Of a DNA stretch of 46,654 nucleotides, positions 32,559-41,591 are shown piece by piece; position 1 is the first letter of the stretch, and each line of letters begins with the position of its first letter. A program made the position numbers and the translations under genes. Source of the stretch: Nevskia sp. (lineage in GTDB: Bacteria; Pseudomonadota; Gammaproteobacteria; Nevskiales; Nevskiaceae); NCBI GenBank assembly GCA_031291075.1, contig JARLJS010000042.1:1-46654 (forward strand). The letters run 5' to 3'. The notes beneath the pieces are model-generated. The model worked only from the letters and a program-made list of their open reading frames with translations, was not told the DNA's origin and searched no databases.

Positions 32559-33287
32559 TTGAGCGGAAAAATCGCCTTGATCACCGGCGCCAACAAGGGC
32601 ATCGGCTTCGAAACCGCGCGCCAGCTCGCCAAGACCGGGGTACAGGTCATCCTGGCCAGCCGCGGCCGCAAGAAAGGCGTGGACGCCTCGCTCAAGCTGC
32701 AGGGCGAGGGGCTCAGCGTCGAGGCCCTGCTGCTCGACGTCGCCAGCGCGGGCAGCGTCGCCGAGGCGGCACGCGAGGTGGAGCGCCGCCACGGCCGTAT
32801 CGACATCCTCATCAACAACGCCGGTGTGCTGCTGGACGACCTCGCCAGGAAGCCCTCGGAGCAGACCCTGGAGGTGTGGCGCAAGACCTTCGACGCCAAC
32901 CTGTTCGGCATGGTGGCCGTGACGCAGGCCTTCCTGCCGCTGCTGCGCAAGTCGCCGGCCGGCCGCATCGTCAACCTGTCCAGCATCCTCGGCTCCATCG
33001 CGCTGCACGCCGACCCGGAGTCGCCCGTCTACAACTTCAAGGCGCCCGCCTACAACGTGTCCAAGGCCGCGGTGAACGCCTGGACCGTGCAGCTCGCCTA
33101 CGAGCTGAAGGACACCGCCATCAAGGTCAACGCCGCCCATCCCGGCCACGTCAAGACCGACATGGGCGGCGCGGCGGCGCCGATGGAGATCGTCGACGGC
33201 GCGCGCACCAGCGTGCAGCTCGCCCTGCTCGGCCCGGACGGGCCCAACGGCGCCTTCGTCCACCTGGGGGAGAAGCTGCCCTGGTAG
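32559..33287 (+). CDS. Short-chain dehydrogenase/reductase
   Basis: This 242-residue SDR has the cofactor motif TGANKGIG (9-16), the NNAG motif (LINNAG), the catalytic Ser in NLSSILGS, and the YNVSK motif. The order and length match carbonyl-reductase-like SDRs. The Arg after the cofactor motif (LASRGRKKG) suggests preference for NADP(H). The start codon is TTG at 32559, supported by AGGAG at 32547-32551 seven bases upstream. It lies divergent to the TetR gene and is probably under its control. The substrate is unknown. Confidence 0.9.
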   Translation: MSGKIALITGANKGIGFETARQLAKTGVQVILASRGRKKGVDASLKLQGEGLSVEALLLDVASAGSVAEAAREVERRHGRIDILINNAGVLLDDLARKPSEQTLEVWRKTFDANLFGMVAVTQAFLPLLRKSPAGRIVNLSSILGSIALHADPESPVYNFKAPAYNVSKAAVNAWTVQLAYELKDTAIKVNAAHPGHVKTDMGGAAAPMEIVDGARTSVQLALLGPDGPNGAFVHLGEKLPW

Positions 33288-33370
33288 CCCGCCCGGTTCC
33301 CGGGTAGCGGCGGCGGGGTCTGTTGTACATTAGGCCGGACCACAGCCACCGCCACCCACGGAGGGAACCC

Positions 33371-34357
33371 ATGCGGACGCTGCATAACGGCCGGAATCCA
33401 TTCCGGCGGGCCGGAGCGTTGTTTTGCGTTTTTGCCCTGATCGCGGCACTCAGCCCGGCAGTGCATGCCCTGGGCGCCGATCCCGCGCGCATCAGCGCCG
33501 CCACCCAGACCGCTCAGCAGGCCCCGGCCTGCACCAGCATCGGCGACTTCTACTGGGAGATCGGCGACGCCACCGGCACCCTCGCCAGCGGCCAGATCGG
33601 CTCGACCTACAGCGCCAACAAGAGCATCAACATCGCCTCCGCCTCGAAATGGGTGTTCGGAGCCTACGTACTGCAGAAGCTCGGCGGCAAGGGCGGGCTC
33701 GGCGAGGAGCAGGTGGCCAAGCTGCAGATGCGTTCCGGCCACACCGCGTTCAACCCCTTCATGTGCGGCTTCTCACGCACCGTCGGCGGCTGTTTCAGCG
33801 CCGGCTCCAACAGCAAGGTGAAGCCGTTCGACATCGGCCGCTTCTCCTACGGCGGCGGCCATAGCCAGAAGCTGGCGGTGGACATGGGCCTGGGCAACAT
33901 GAGCTCCGACCAGCTCACCGCCGAGGTGATGCGCTACATCGGCAACGACGGCCTGCACTATGCCCACCCGCAGCTCGCCGGCGGCCTGGAAGGGCCGCCC
34001 TCGGCCTATGCCGCCTTCCTGCGCAAGGTCGTCGCCGGCCAGCTCGTCATGAAGCAGTACCTCGGCTACAAGCCGGTCTGCACCCTGCCGGGCTTCTGCA
34101 TCAGCGCCAGCTACAGCCCGGCCAAGGAGGCCTGGCACTACAGCCTCAACCACTGGATCGAGGACGACCCGCGGACCGGGGATGGTGCTTTCAGCAGCCC
34201 GGGGGCGTTCGGGTTCTATCCGTGGATCTCGGCGGACAAGGCCACTTATGGTGTGCTGGCGCGGGAGAAGCTCGGCGCCACTGCCTATATCGATAGCGCC
34301 ATGTGCGGGCGGTTGATCCGGCGGGCGTGGTTCAGCAAGCAGCCGGTGCTGCGATAG
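33371..34357 (+). CDS. Secreted serine hydrolase (beta-lactamase-like fold)
   Basis: This 328-residue protein has an N-terminal signal (ALFCVFALIAALSPAVHA) and a SxxK motif at residues 90-93 (ASASKWVFGAYVLQKLGG), as in class C beta-lactamases and DD-peptidases. The later GFYPWISADKATYGVLARE resembles the third motif region. The second YxN motif is not clear: HYSLNHW is the nearest. It may be a serine hydrolase or transpeptidase-like enzyme rather than a true beta-lactamase. GGAGGGA before the ATG at 33371 supports this start. Confidence 0.65.
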   Translation: MRTLHNGRNPFRRAGALFCVFALIAALSPAVHALGADPARISAATQTAQQAPACTSIGDFYWEIGDATGTLASGQIGSTYSANKSINIASASKWVFGAYVLQKLGGKGGLGEEQVAKLQMRSGHTAFNPFMCGFSRTVGGCFSAGSNSKVKPFDIGRFSYGGGHSQKLAVDMGLGNMSSDQLTAEVMRYIGNDGLHYAHPQLAGGLEGPPSAYAAFLRKVVAGQLVMKQYLGYKPVCTLPGFCISASYSPAKEAWHYSLNHWIEDDPRTGDGAFSSPGAFGFYPWISADKATYGVLAREKLGATAYIDSAMCGRLIRRAWFSKQPVLR

Positions 34358-34651
34358 GGGTTGTAACGATGCGCGGGTTTCGAGTGTCCTCAATCGCTTG
34401 AGGGTACGCGCGGTGTTTCGCTGTCGTCATACCGGCGAAAGCCGGTATCCGGGACGCCGTCATAAATGGCGGGTTTCTTTTTGTCTCCAGCCAGCGTAGG
34501 ACGCCTCTTCACTCACCCCCAGCGACCGAGCGAGCGTTTGCAATACGTCCGAAACGCCTTCGGCGGTTCGGACCTACACGTACTACACGTGCTACCACGC
34601 GAAGCGCGTGCCGCGGTATCAAGCTCGTGACCGGAGACGCGGACAAAAGCG
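34358..34651. repeat. Intergenic region with REP-like palindrome
   Basis: Between the convergent serine hydrolase and RND transporter genes lies ATACCGGC-GAAA-GCCGGTAT (34429-34448), an 8-bp perfect stem typical of common proteobacterial extragenic repeats (CATACCGGCGAAAGCCGGTA). The rest is non-coding as far as I can see. Confidence 0.6.
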
Positions 34652-37315
34652 TCATCCTTTTCCAGACGACGCCCCATACCTCCTCGCCAACAAACTAGGC
34701 AGCAACACCAGCGCACACACCAACGTCATGCTCAACCCAACCGTTAGCAGCACCCCCATGCTCACAATCCCCGGATGCCGCGCCAGCATCAAATTGCCAA
34801 AGTTGGCCGTGGTGATCAGCGCCCCGAACAGCACCGCCCGCGCGGTGCCGGTCTGCAGCAGGTTGACGTGGGCCGAAGCCGTGACGCGCCCGCGCTGCGC
34901 TAGGTATACGCCGTAGTCCACCCCCACGCCGAGGATCAGCGGCAGCGCGATCACATTGGCGAAGTTGAACGGCACATCCAGCAGCACTGCGCCCGCCACC
35001 GTCAGCATGCCGGCCAGCGCCAGCGGGATCAGTACCAGCAGGGTGTCGGCCACGCTCCGCAGCATCACCAGCAGCAGCACCGTGATGGCGACGAAGGAGT
35101 AGAGGAAGGCCTGCTTGAAGGCGGTGGTGACGGCATGGCCGGACTCGATGAAGCCGATGGCGCCGCCGGAGGCGTCCGGCGCCACGCTGCGCACCTGCGC
35201 CACGAAGCGCTCCATCGCGGCCGGGTTGTCCATCACTTCCTTCGGCCAGATCTCGACCCGGTAGTGGCCGTCCGCGCTCTTCCAGCGCCGCGCCAGCTGC
35301 GCCGGCAGATCCTTCTCGGTGACGGGGCCGGCCTGCAGCGCGTCGCGCAGGCTGTCGATCTGTTGCGGCATCGCCGACAGCAGGCCATAGCGCAGCCGTC
35401 CCAGCAGCTGCTCGTGGGCGGCGCCGTCGCCCTTCTCCCAGGCCGCGTCGAGTTGCTGGATGGCGCTCTGCAGCGCCTGCGCCGCCTTGGCCTCGGGGCG
35501 GTCGGCATGCTGCTCGGTATAGGCCGGGAGCACGCCGCCCAGCTCGTGGATGGCGGCGTAGTCGTCGGTGCGCGAGGCGAGCTGAAGCGGGCCGCTGCCC
35601 GCCGACAGCGCCGGTCCGAGCGTGAGGTTGAGGTCGGCGATGATCGCCAGCTTGGCGTCCTGGTCCGCCGGCACCAGGTCCAGCAGCGTGATCGCCTGTT
35701 TCACCAGCGACAGTTCCGACAGGTTGCGCGACACCGTGCGCGCCTGTTCGGCGCTGTCGGTCAGCACCGACAGCGTCAGCGTGGGGATGCTGGGGTCGTG
35801 CAGCAGGTCGCGGAAGGTGCTCACCGATTCGCTGGCGGGGTCGCGCAGGTCGATCGGGTCGTAGTCGAAACGCGCCTTGGGCAGCAGCAGCAGCGATCCG
35901 GCGGCCAGCAGCGCGGCGACGGTCCAGATGGTGCGGGCGCGCGTGTACGGCCACTCCAGCACCCGCCCCAGCAGGCCGCTGCCGGGCGGCCGCAGCTTCA
36001 CCCTGGCCGGGTCCGGCGGGAACAGGCTGATCAGCGCCGGCAGCAGGCTCAGGCTCACCGCCAGGCTGATGAACATGCCGGCGCCGGAGATGATGCCGAG
36101 CTCGGCGATGCCGGTGAACGGCGTGGGGATGAAGGCGAAGAAGCCGATCGAGGTGGTGGCGGCGCACACCAGCATGAAGCTGCCGACGTCGCCGGCGGCG
36201 CGCGGCAGCGCCTCGCGTTGCGCCAGGCCGCCGCCGAGCAGCTCGCGGTATTGCATGCACAGGTACAGCGCGTAGTCGATGCCCAGGCCGACGTAGAGCA
36301 CGCTGAAGGCGATCGAGATCAGGTTGAGGTGGCCCACCGCCAGCGCGGCGAAGCCCGCGGTCAGCAGCAGCCCGAACAGCAGCGTGATCACCGCCGCCGC
36401 CACCAGCCGCCAGGAGCGCAGGGCCAGGTACAACAGCCCCACCACGATCAGCAGCCCCAGCGCGAACGCCTTAAGCCCGCCGCTGAAGGCAACCCTGAGC
36501 TCCTCGTGCTCCATCGCGATGGAGCCGGTCAGCCGCACCTTCACGCCGTGGGCCGCGTCCAGCTCCAGGCCGCCGATGGTGGCGCGGATGGCATCCACCG
36601 CCGCCTGCGCCGGGAACAGGCGCTCGTAGTCCAGCCGTGGCTTCACCTCGATGAAGCGCCGCCCGGCGTCGTCCTGGCTGACACCGGTGCCCATCAGCGC
36701 CTGCCAGGAAAGGGCGTAATAACGGCCGGCGGCTGCCGCCTCCACCCCTTCCGCCACCTTGCCCAGCGCCGGCGCAAAGTCGAAATCGCCGGATTCCGGG
36801 TTGGTCAGCGCGCGGTCCAGCAGGGTGAACAGGCCGTGCAGGCTGGGATCGTGGGCCAGCGCGCCCAGGAAGGGCTGCGCCTGGTCGAGGCCGTCCGCCA
36901 TCTTCTGCAGCGCCGGGGTATCCAGGTAAAGCAGGCCGTTGCGGCGGAAATAGGGATCGGTCTCGGCGGCGTAGACCTCGGCGAAATGGTCGGTCTGGGT
37001 CCCCAGGCTTTTCACCAGCCGCTGTTCCGCGTCGTTCGCCACCTCCGGTGTGGCGCCGTCCACCACCAGCACCATGCCCACGTCCTGTTCCGGGAACAGC
37101 CGGTCCATGCGCTGTTCCGCCTGGCGCCAGCCGAGCTTGGGCGACAGCATGTTTTCCGGGTCGGTGTCGACGCTCAGGTGGCCCAGCGTGTACCAGCCCA
37201 CCAGGCCGGCCAGCAGCAGCGCCAGGCCGGCCACTTGGCGGGGATGGGCCTGCACCCGTTCCACCCAGCCGCGGAGGGCGCGGGCCAGGGTGCTCTCGGC
37301 TTTTAGGTTTTGCAC
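34652..37315 (-). CDS. RND/MMPL-family lipid transporter (HpnN-like)
   Basis: This 887-residue protein has about 12 membrane helices in two sets of six, each preceded by a large periplasmic loop, and the sterol-sensing/RND-type conserved acidic segments (YVGLGIDYALYL, GVGVDYGVYLAQRG). It resembles the hopanoid-associated transporter HpnN, which moves lipids between membranes. No squalene-hopene cyclase gene is in the window. The GTG at 37315 (MQNLKAEST) is the likely start. It is divergent from the MlaC/HpnM-like gene, the known hpnN-hpnM pairing, which supports a joint role in outer-membrane lipid transport. Confidence 0.85.
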   Translation of the reverse strand: MQNLKAESTLARALRGWVERVQAHPRQVAGLALLLAGLVGWYTLGHLSVDTDPENMLSPKLGWRQAEQRMDRLFPEQDVGMVLVVDGATPEVANDAEQRLVKSLGTQTDHFAEVYAAETDPYFRRNGLLYLDTPALQKMADGLDQAQPFLGALAHDPSLHGLFTLLDRALTNPESGDFDFAPALGKVAEGVEAAAAGRYYALSWQALMGTGVSQDDAGRRFIEVKPRLDYERLFPAQAAVDAIRATIGGLELDAAHGVKVRLTGSIAMEHEELRVAFSGGLKAFALGLLIVVGLLYLALRSWRLVAAAVITLLFGLLLTAGFAALAVGHLNLISIAFSVLYVGLGIDYALYLCMQYRELLGGGLAQREALPRAAGDVGSFMLVCAATTSIGFFAFIPTPFTGIAELGIISGAGMFISLAVSLSLLPALISLFPPDPARVKLRPPGSGLLGRVLEWPYTRARTIWTVAALLAAGSLLLLPKARFDYDPIDLRDPASESVSTFRDLLHDPSIPTLTLSVLTDSAEQARTVSRNLSELSLVKQAITLLDLVPADQDAKLAIIADLNLTLGPALSAGSGPLQLASRTDDYAAIHELGGVLPAYTEQHADRPEAKAAQALQSAIQQLDAAWEKGDGAAHEQLLGRLRYGLLSAMPQQIDSLRDALQAGPVTEKDLPAQLARRWKSADGHYRVEIWPKEVMDNPAAMERFVAQVRSVAPDASGGAIGFIESGHAVTTAFKQAFLYSFVAITVLLLVMLRSVADTLLVLIPLALAGMLTVAGAVLLDVPFNFANVIALPLILGVGVDYGVYLAQRGRVTASAHVNLLQTGTARAVLFGALITTANFGNLMLARHPGIVSMGVLLTVGLSMTLVCALVLLPSLLARRYGASSGKG

Positions 37316-37477
37316 TCGGATTCCAGTAAAATCAACAGGATTTGTTGTAATAAACGCCAGCCGCCGGAGCTATTGGCGACTCGTGTAAACTAATCTTTAC
37401 ATTCAGCCGGCTGGTTCACCCAACACGGCATCGGCTCAGCCGTTCCGCCAGCCTGCGATCCCGTTACGGAGAACGCT
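37316..37477. promoter_or_regulatory. Divergent promoter region of HpnN-like and MlaC-like genes
   Basis: This 162-base gap is AT-richer than its surroundings and contains GTAAA-N6-TTTAC (near 37395-37410), a possible regulator site. No exact -35/-10 pair is convincing, so only the divergent placement supports a promoter. Confidence 0.4.
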
Positions 37478-38089
37478 TTGCGCATCTTGCGAACCGCTCT
37501 ATTGTCGCTTTTTTTCGCGCTCTTTTCGTGGATGGCCCCGGCCCGGGCGGATGGGGCACCGGCCGAAGTGGTCGATGCCTTCCACGGCGCCCTGCTCAAC
37601 AACATGAAGCACGCCAAGGAATACGGCTGCGAGGGCCGCATCAAGAAGCTCGAGCCGGTCATCGACGGCAGCTTCGACGTCCCGCTGATCACCCAGACCG
37701 TCATGCGCAAGCATTGGGCGGAGCTATCCGAGCCGCAGCGCAGCCAGCTTGTCACCGCGTTCCGCGAGACCACGGTGGTTACCTATGCCACCCAGTTCAA
37801 CGATTTCGGCGGCGAGACGTTCACCACCCAGGACACCGCGCCCCTGCCCGACGGCGACCAGATCGTGCACGCGCGGCTGCAGCCGGGCAGCGGCGACAGC
37901 GTCGCCTTCGACTACATCCTGCAGGGCAAGGACGGTAACTGGCGCATCATCAACGTCATCGCCGACGGCGTCAGCGACCTTGCGCTGCGCCGCACACAGT
38001 ACAATCGGCTGTATGAACAGAAGGGCTTTGACGGCCTGATCGGCTGGCTGCGTGAGCAGACCAAGAAGGCCCGCAAGAGCTGCACCTAG
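37478..38089 (+). CDS. MlaC/HpnM-type periplasmic lipid-binding protein
   Basis: This 203-residue protein has a Sec signal (MRILRTALLSLFFALFSWMA, cleavage near ARA-D) and the MlaC (Ttg2D) core: FDVPLITQTVMRKHWAELSE, FDYILQGKDGNWRIINVIAD, and GVSDLALRRTQY. MlaC carries phospholipid between the outer and inner membranes; HpnM is its hopanoid-linked relative. The start is TTG at 37478 with GGAG at 37468-37471. It is divergent from the HpnN-like transporter, while the MlaE-F-D complex is encoded 5 kb away. Confidence 0.88.
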   Translation: MRILRTALLSLFFALFSWMAPARADGAPAEVVDAFHGALLNNMKHAKEYGCEGRIKKLEPVIDGSFDVPLITQTVMRKHWAELSEPQRSQLVTAFRETTVVTYATQFNDFGGETFTTQDTAPLPDGDQIVHARLQPGSGDSVAFDYILQGKDGNWRIINVIADGVSDLALRRTQYNRLYEQKGFDGLIGWLREQTKKARKSCT

Positions 38090-38257
38090 GGCATTTTCAG
38101 TTCAGACGGATGCATGTGTTCCCCTCTCCAGCGTGCGGGAGAGGGGGGAATATGTCTACGTAAAGAGAAAATACTCTAGGGCTTGGTTCCAGACAGGCAG
38201 GCGGTCCCGTACCGGCAGGCACCGGCGAGGATCGATCGGCGAGGGGAGGGCATCGGC
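38090..38257. repeat. Intergenic region with REP-like palindrome
   Basis: CCCCTCTC (38121-38128) pairs with GAGAGGGG (38139-38146) around an 10-base loop. It belongs to the same kind of repeat as at 3483-3508. GAGGGGAGGG at 38241-38250 is the ribosome site of the next gene. Confidence 0.55.
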
Positions 38258-40681
38258 TTGCATTCGAGGCTGGGCGGGGAGTGGCGAGGGTGGCTCGCGG
38301 CCGCCGGCCTGTGCGGAGTGGCTTTCGCCGCCGCGGCGGACGATACGGCGGCGAACCAGCAGCAGCTCAAGGAAGTGGTGGTCACGGCGCAGAAAACCCA
38401 GCAGACGCTGGAGCAGGTGCCGGCCTCGGTCACCTCGATCGGCGGCGACTACATCCGCAGTACCGGCGTGCGCGACTTCCAGGAACTGTCCAACTACACC
38501 GCCAACACCAACCTGCAGGTCTCCTCGTCCTCCACCCAGTTGCTGGTGCGCGGCTTCGGCACCCTCAACGACGTGCCCGGCCTGGATCCCTCCGTCGGCG
38601 TGGTGGTGGACGGCGTGGTTTACACCTACCCCGAATACCTCACCGCCTTCTTCAGCGATCTCGACCGCTACGAAGTGCTGCGCGGTCCCCAGGGCACCCT
38701 GTTCGGCAAGAACGTCACCGCCGGCCTGCTCAACATCACCACCAACCTGCCCGACTCCGAGCGCCTGCTGCGCTGGGACCTGGACCTGCGCAGCAACGGC
38801 AACCGCGCCTTCCGCCCGGTGTTCAACCTCCCGCTGGGGGCCGGCGCCGCCCTGCGCCTGAGCGGCGACTTCGAGCACGGCAACCACGGCCAGCTCTACA
38901 ACACCGAGCTGGACCGCCCCGAGCAGAACCCGCAGCAGGACTCCGGCCGCCTGCGCTTCCGCTACGACTCGCACGAAGGCTGGATCATGGACATCGGCGC
39001 CTTCGTCGCCTACCACGAGGAGAACTTCAACAAGCAGCAGCTCTTCATCGTCGGGCCCAACATGAACACGTTCGCCCACCACTACGACCCGCGCTTCACC
39101 GGCCGCATCGGCGACACCGTGTCGGAGGACGTACCGGCCAAGGAGGACGCCACCACCCGCGGCGCCTCCGTCACCTTCGAGGGCGACCTCGGCCACCCGC
39201 TGGGCATGAAGTCGCTCAAGATCACCTCCATCACCGGCGCCGCCGAGAACATCATCGGCGCGCGTGACATCGACGCCGATTTCAGCTCGGTGCCCTTCAT
39301 CCGCGACTCCCTGGTCCAGCCCGAGCCGGAGCGCCAGTTCACCCAGGAACTGCGCCTGAGCGGCACCGGCCGCGACCTGTTCGGCCTGGGCCACGACGCC
39401 AGCTTCGTCGCCGGCTTCTACTACGACAACTACACCCTCAAGACCTCCGACAACTTCGAGATCGAGGACCTCGGCGCCGCCGCCGGCTACATCCTCGCCG
39501 CCAACTGCGACTTCCCCACCGTGCGCTCCTGCAACGCCGCCGCGGTGGCCGACGCCATCGACCGCCTGCTCAAGCTGTTTCCGCTGGTCAAGCCGCAGTC
39601 GGCCCAGTCCGGCCTGGACCAGCGCACCCGCGACTACGCCGCCTTCGGCCAGGGCGAGTGGTTCTTCTCGCCCCACTGGGCACTGCTGGCCGGCCTGCGC
39701 TACGCCAAGGAGGACCGCAACGGCGCGCCGCACAGCTTCTCCGACAGCGCCATCATCAAGGCCATCGCCAAGCAGCAGGACTTCGACGATTCCGGCCCCA
39801 ACATGCTGCACCGTGTGGAGACCGATTTCTCGCCCAAGATGGGCATCAAATGGCAGGCCGCCAGGCACACCGAGGCCTACATCACCTGGGCCGAGGGCTA
39901 CAAGAGCGGCGGCTTCAACGGCATACCGCTCAACCCGCAGAGCATCGAATACGAGCCGGAGAAGGCCGCCAGCTTCGAGGCCGGCTTCAAGATCAAGGAC
40001 CGCCTGTGGGGTGGCCCCATCCGCGGCTCGATCTCCACCTACCGCACCCGCTTCACCAACCTGCAGGTGTCGACCTTCGAGGGCACCAACGTGGTGGTGG
40101 TCAACGCCGCCGCGGCACGCTCGCAGGGCTTCGAGAGCGACATGATGTGGCTGCTGCCGGTCCGCGGCCTGTCGCTGTACGGCTCATTCGGCTTCAGCGA
40201 CGCGCGCTACACCGACTATCCCTTCGGCCCCGCCCCCGGCGACGGCAAGTGCCAGAAATTCTCGCCCGGCTACGTGGCCAAGGCCGGCAGCGTCGCCTCC
40301 ACCTGCGACCTCACCGGCCGGCGCCTGCCGTTCGCCCCGGCCTGGACCGCCGCCATGACCCCGGCCTACACCTTCGCCCACCTGCCGTACGCGATCAGCG
40401 CCACCGCCTCGATCGACGTACTGTTCCAGGGCGACCGCTATCTCAATCCGGAGGACGACCCGCGCAGCCTGCAGCAGTCCACCCTGCTGCTCAACCCGCA
40501 CGTCGTCTTCGCCGACGAAGCGAACGACAGCTGGGGCCTGAGCCTGGGCATCCTCAACTTCACCAAGCAGGTCTACAGCGACCAGGTCATCGACCAGCCG
40601 CTGGCACCAGGGAATTTCGCCGCGATCCGGGCGGACCTGGGGCGGTTGTATACGGGGAGTTTCTACTTCAACTTCCACTGA
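38258..40681 (+). CDS. TonB-dependent outer-membrane receptor
   Basis: This ~807-residue receptor has a signal (WLAAAGLCGVAFAAAADD), a TonB box and plug (KEVVVTAQKTQQTLEQVPAS, RDFQELSNYTANTNLQV, FEVLRGPQGTLFGKN-type YEVLRGPQGTLFGKN, GLLNITTNLP) and a barrel (LRYAKEDRN, KSGGFNGIPLN) ending in FYFNFH. It uptakes a substrate across the outer membrane with TonB energy; the substrate is unknown. The barrel resembles the group found next to steroid, hydrocarbon or other hydrophobic compound catabolism. I chose TTG at 38258 because GGGGAGGG precedes it by seven bases and it puts the signal peptide at the N-terminus. Confidence 0.9.
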   Translation: MHSRLGGEWRGWLAAAGLCGVAFAAAADDTAANQQQLKEVVVTAQKTQQTLEQVPASVTSIGGDYIRSTGVRDFQELSNYTANTNLQVSSSSTQLLVRGFGTLNDVPGLDPSVGVVVDGVVYTYPEYLTAFFSDLDRYEVLRGPQGTLFGKNVTAGLLNITTNLPDSERLLRWDLDLRSNGNRAFRPVFNLPLGAGAALRLSGDFEHGNHGQLYNTELDRPEQNPQQDSGRLRFRYDSHEGWIMDIGAFVAYHEENFNKQQLFIVGPNMNTFAHHYDPRFTGRIGDTVSEDVPAKEDATTRGASVTFEGDLGHPLGMKSLKITSITGAAENIIGARDIDADFSSVPFIRDSLVQPEPERQFTQELRLSGTGRDLFGLGHDASFVAGFYYDNYTLKTSDNFEIEDLGAAAGYILAANCDFPTVRSCNAAAVADAIDRLLKLFPLVKPQSAQSGLDQRTRDYAAFGQGEWFFSPHWALLAGLRYAKEDRNGAPHSFSDSAIIKAIAKQQDFDDSGPNMLHRVETDFSPKMGIKWQAARHTEAYITWAEGYKSGGFNGIPLNPQSIEYEPEKAASFEAGFKIKDRLWGGPIRGSISTYRTRFTNLQVSTFEGTNVVVVNAAAARSQGFESDMMWLLPVRGLSLYGSFGFSDARYTDYPFGPAPGDGKCQKFSPGYVAKAGSVASTCDLTGRRLPFAPAWTAAMTPAYTFAHLPYAISATASIDVLFQGDRYLNPEDDPRSLQQSTLLLNPHVVFADEANDSWGLSLGILNFTKQVYSDQVIDQPLAPGNFAAIRADLGRLYTGSFYFNFH

Positions 40682-40985
40682 GCGGACGGGGCATTTTCAC
40701 CGCTGCTGTCAGCAATTGTAGGGCGGGCCGTGCCCGCCATTTTTCTCGGCGGGCATGGCCCGCCCTACAACCACTATCTTCGCCACACATGTTCTCCTAG
40801 TGCGTGCCAGTGTCGTAGGCTGGGATGAAGCGCAGCGAATCCCAGCATTTTCCGGAACGCAGCGCGAGTAATGTCAGTCGGCAATCGTAGGGCGGGCCGT
40901 GCCCGCGATTCTTTTTGGGTGGGCATGGCACGCCCTACAGCCGCTACGCTTCATCCCACCCTCTGCACCTCACCCGCGAGCGATG
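40682..40985. repeat. Intergenic region with two copies of a long palindromic repeat
   Basis: Copy one is at 40717-40769: the arm 40717-40738 pairs with 40748-40769 (near-perfect 22-bp stem built from GTAGGGCGGGC / GCCCGCCCTAC). Copy two is at 40887-40938 with several changes in the right arm. Between them lies GGCTGGGATGAAGCGCAGCG with AATCCCAGC, another common palindrome. These are extragenic repeats of a type seen in many gammaproteobacteria and may act as bidirectional terminators between the convergent receptor and lipoprotein genes. Confidence 0.7.
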
Positions 40986-41591
40986 TCAGTGCCCGCCGGC
41001 CGGCGGCAGCCCCTGCACCCGCGCCGCGATATCCGCAGCCGCCTGCGTCAACGCCACCCGCATCGCCGCCACCGTGCCATCCGGATCGAGCACGCTCATC
41101 GGTACGTCCGCCGCGATCCGCCCTTCGGCGGTGGCGCTGCCGGACAAATGCCAGCTGCCGCGCAGGTGCAGCGCCGACGCCGTCACCGCGCTGGGCTCGA
41201 AGCTTTCCAGCTCCAGGTTGAGGGTGAGCGCGGGCGCCGTGTTGCCCATGGCGCTGAACGCCTGCACGTCGTAGGCCGGCAGGTCGGCGGTGAGCTGCTG
41301 GGCCATCCAGCGCGTCACGCTCATGCCCAGGCGCTCGGCCCAGATGGTGTCGGGGAAACGTTGCAGCTCGGCGTCGCCGCTGCGGTAGATCACGGCGCGG
41401 CGGTCCAGGTATTCGGGCAGGGCCACGGTGCGCACCACCAGCAGCGGGCGCTGCGTGTCGGCGGCGGGTGGCGGCAACGCGGTGTCGTTGCTGAGCAGCA
41501 TCAGCCGCGGCGGCGGCGCGGCGGCGCAGGCGGCGAGGCCGCATAGCGCGACGGCCAGTCCGGTGCGCAGTACGGTCGTAGCGGCGGTCAT
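40986..41591 (-). CDS. ABC-type transport auxiliary lipoprotein (PqiC-like)
   Basis: This 201-residue lipoprotein has a lipobox LAAC after a hydrophobic signal (LRTGLAVALCGLAAC) and an ABC_trans_aux-like domain (RPLLVVRTVALPEYLDRRAV, IYRSGDAELQRFPDTIWAER). It resembles PqiC/YmbA, which docks on MCE-type lipid transporters at the outer membrane. Its ATG overlaps the MCE-protein stop as ATGA, so it is the last gene of the MlaE-F-D operon. Confidence 0.88.
   Translation of the reverse strand: MTAATTVLRTGLAVALCGLAACAAAPPPRLMLLSNDTALPPPAADTQRPLLVVRTVALPEYLDRRAVIYRSGDAELQRFPDTIWAERLGMSVTRWMAQQLTADLPAYDVQAFSAMGNTAPALTLNLELESFEPSAVTASALHLRGSWHLSGSATAEGRIAADVPMSVLDPDGTVAAMRVALTQAAADIAARVQGLPPAGGH

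Noticed and set aside
33371-34357. Calling the serine hydrolase a beta-lactamase
   Set aside because: Only SxxK is clear; the second and third motifs are not convincing, so a resistance role is unsupported.
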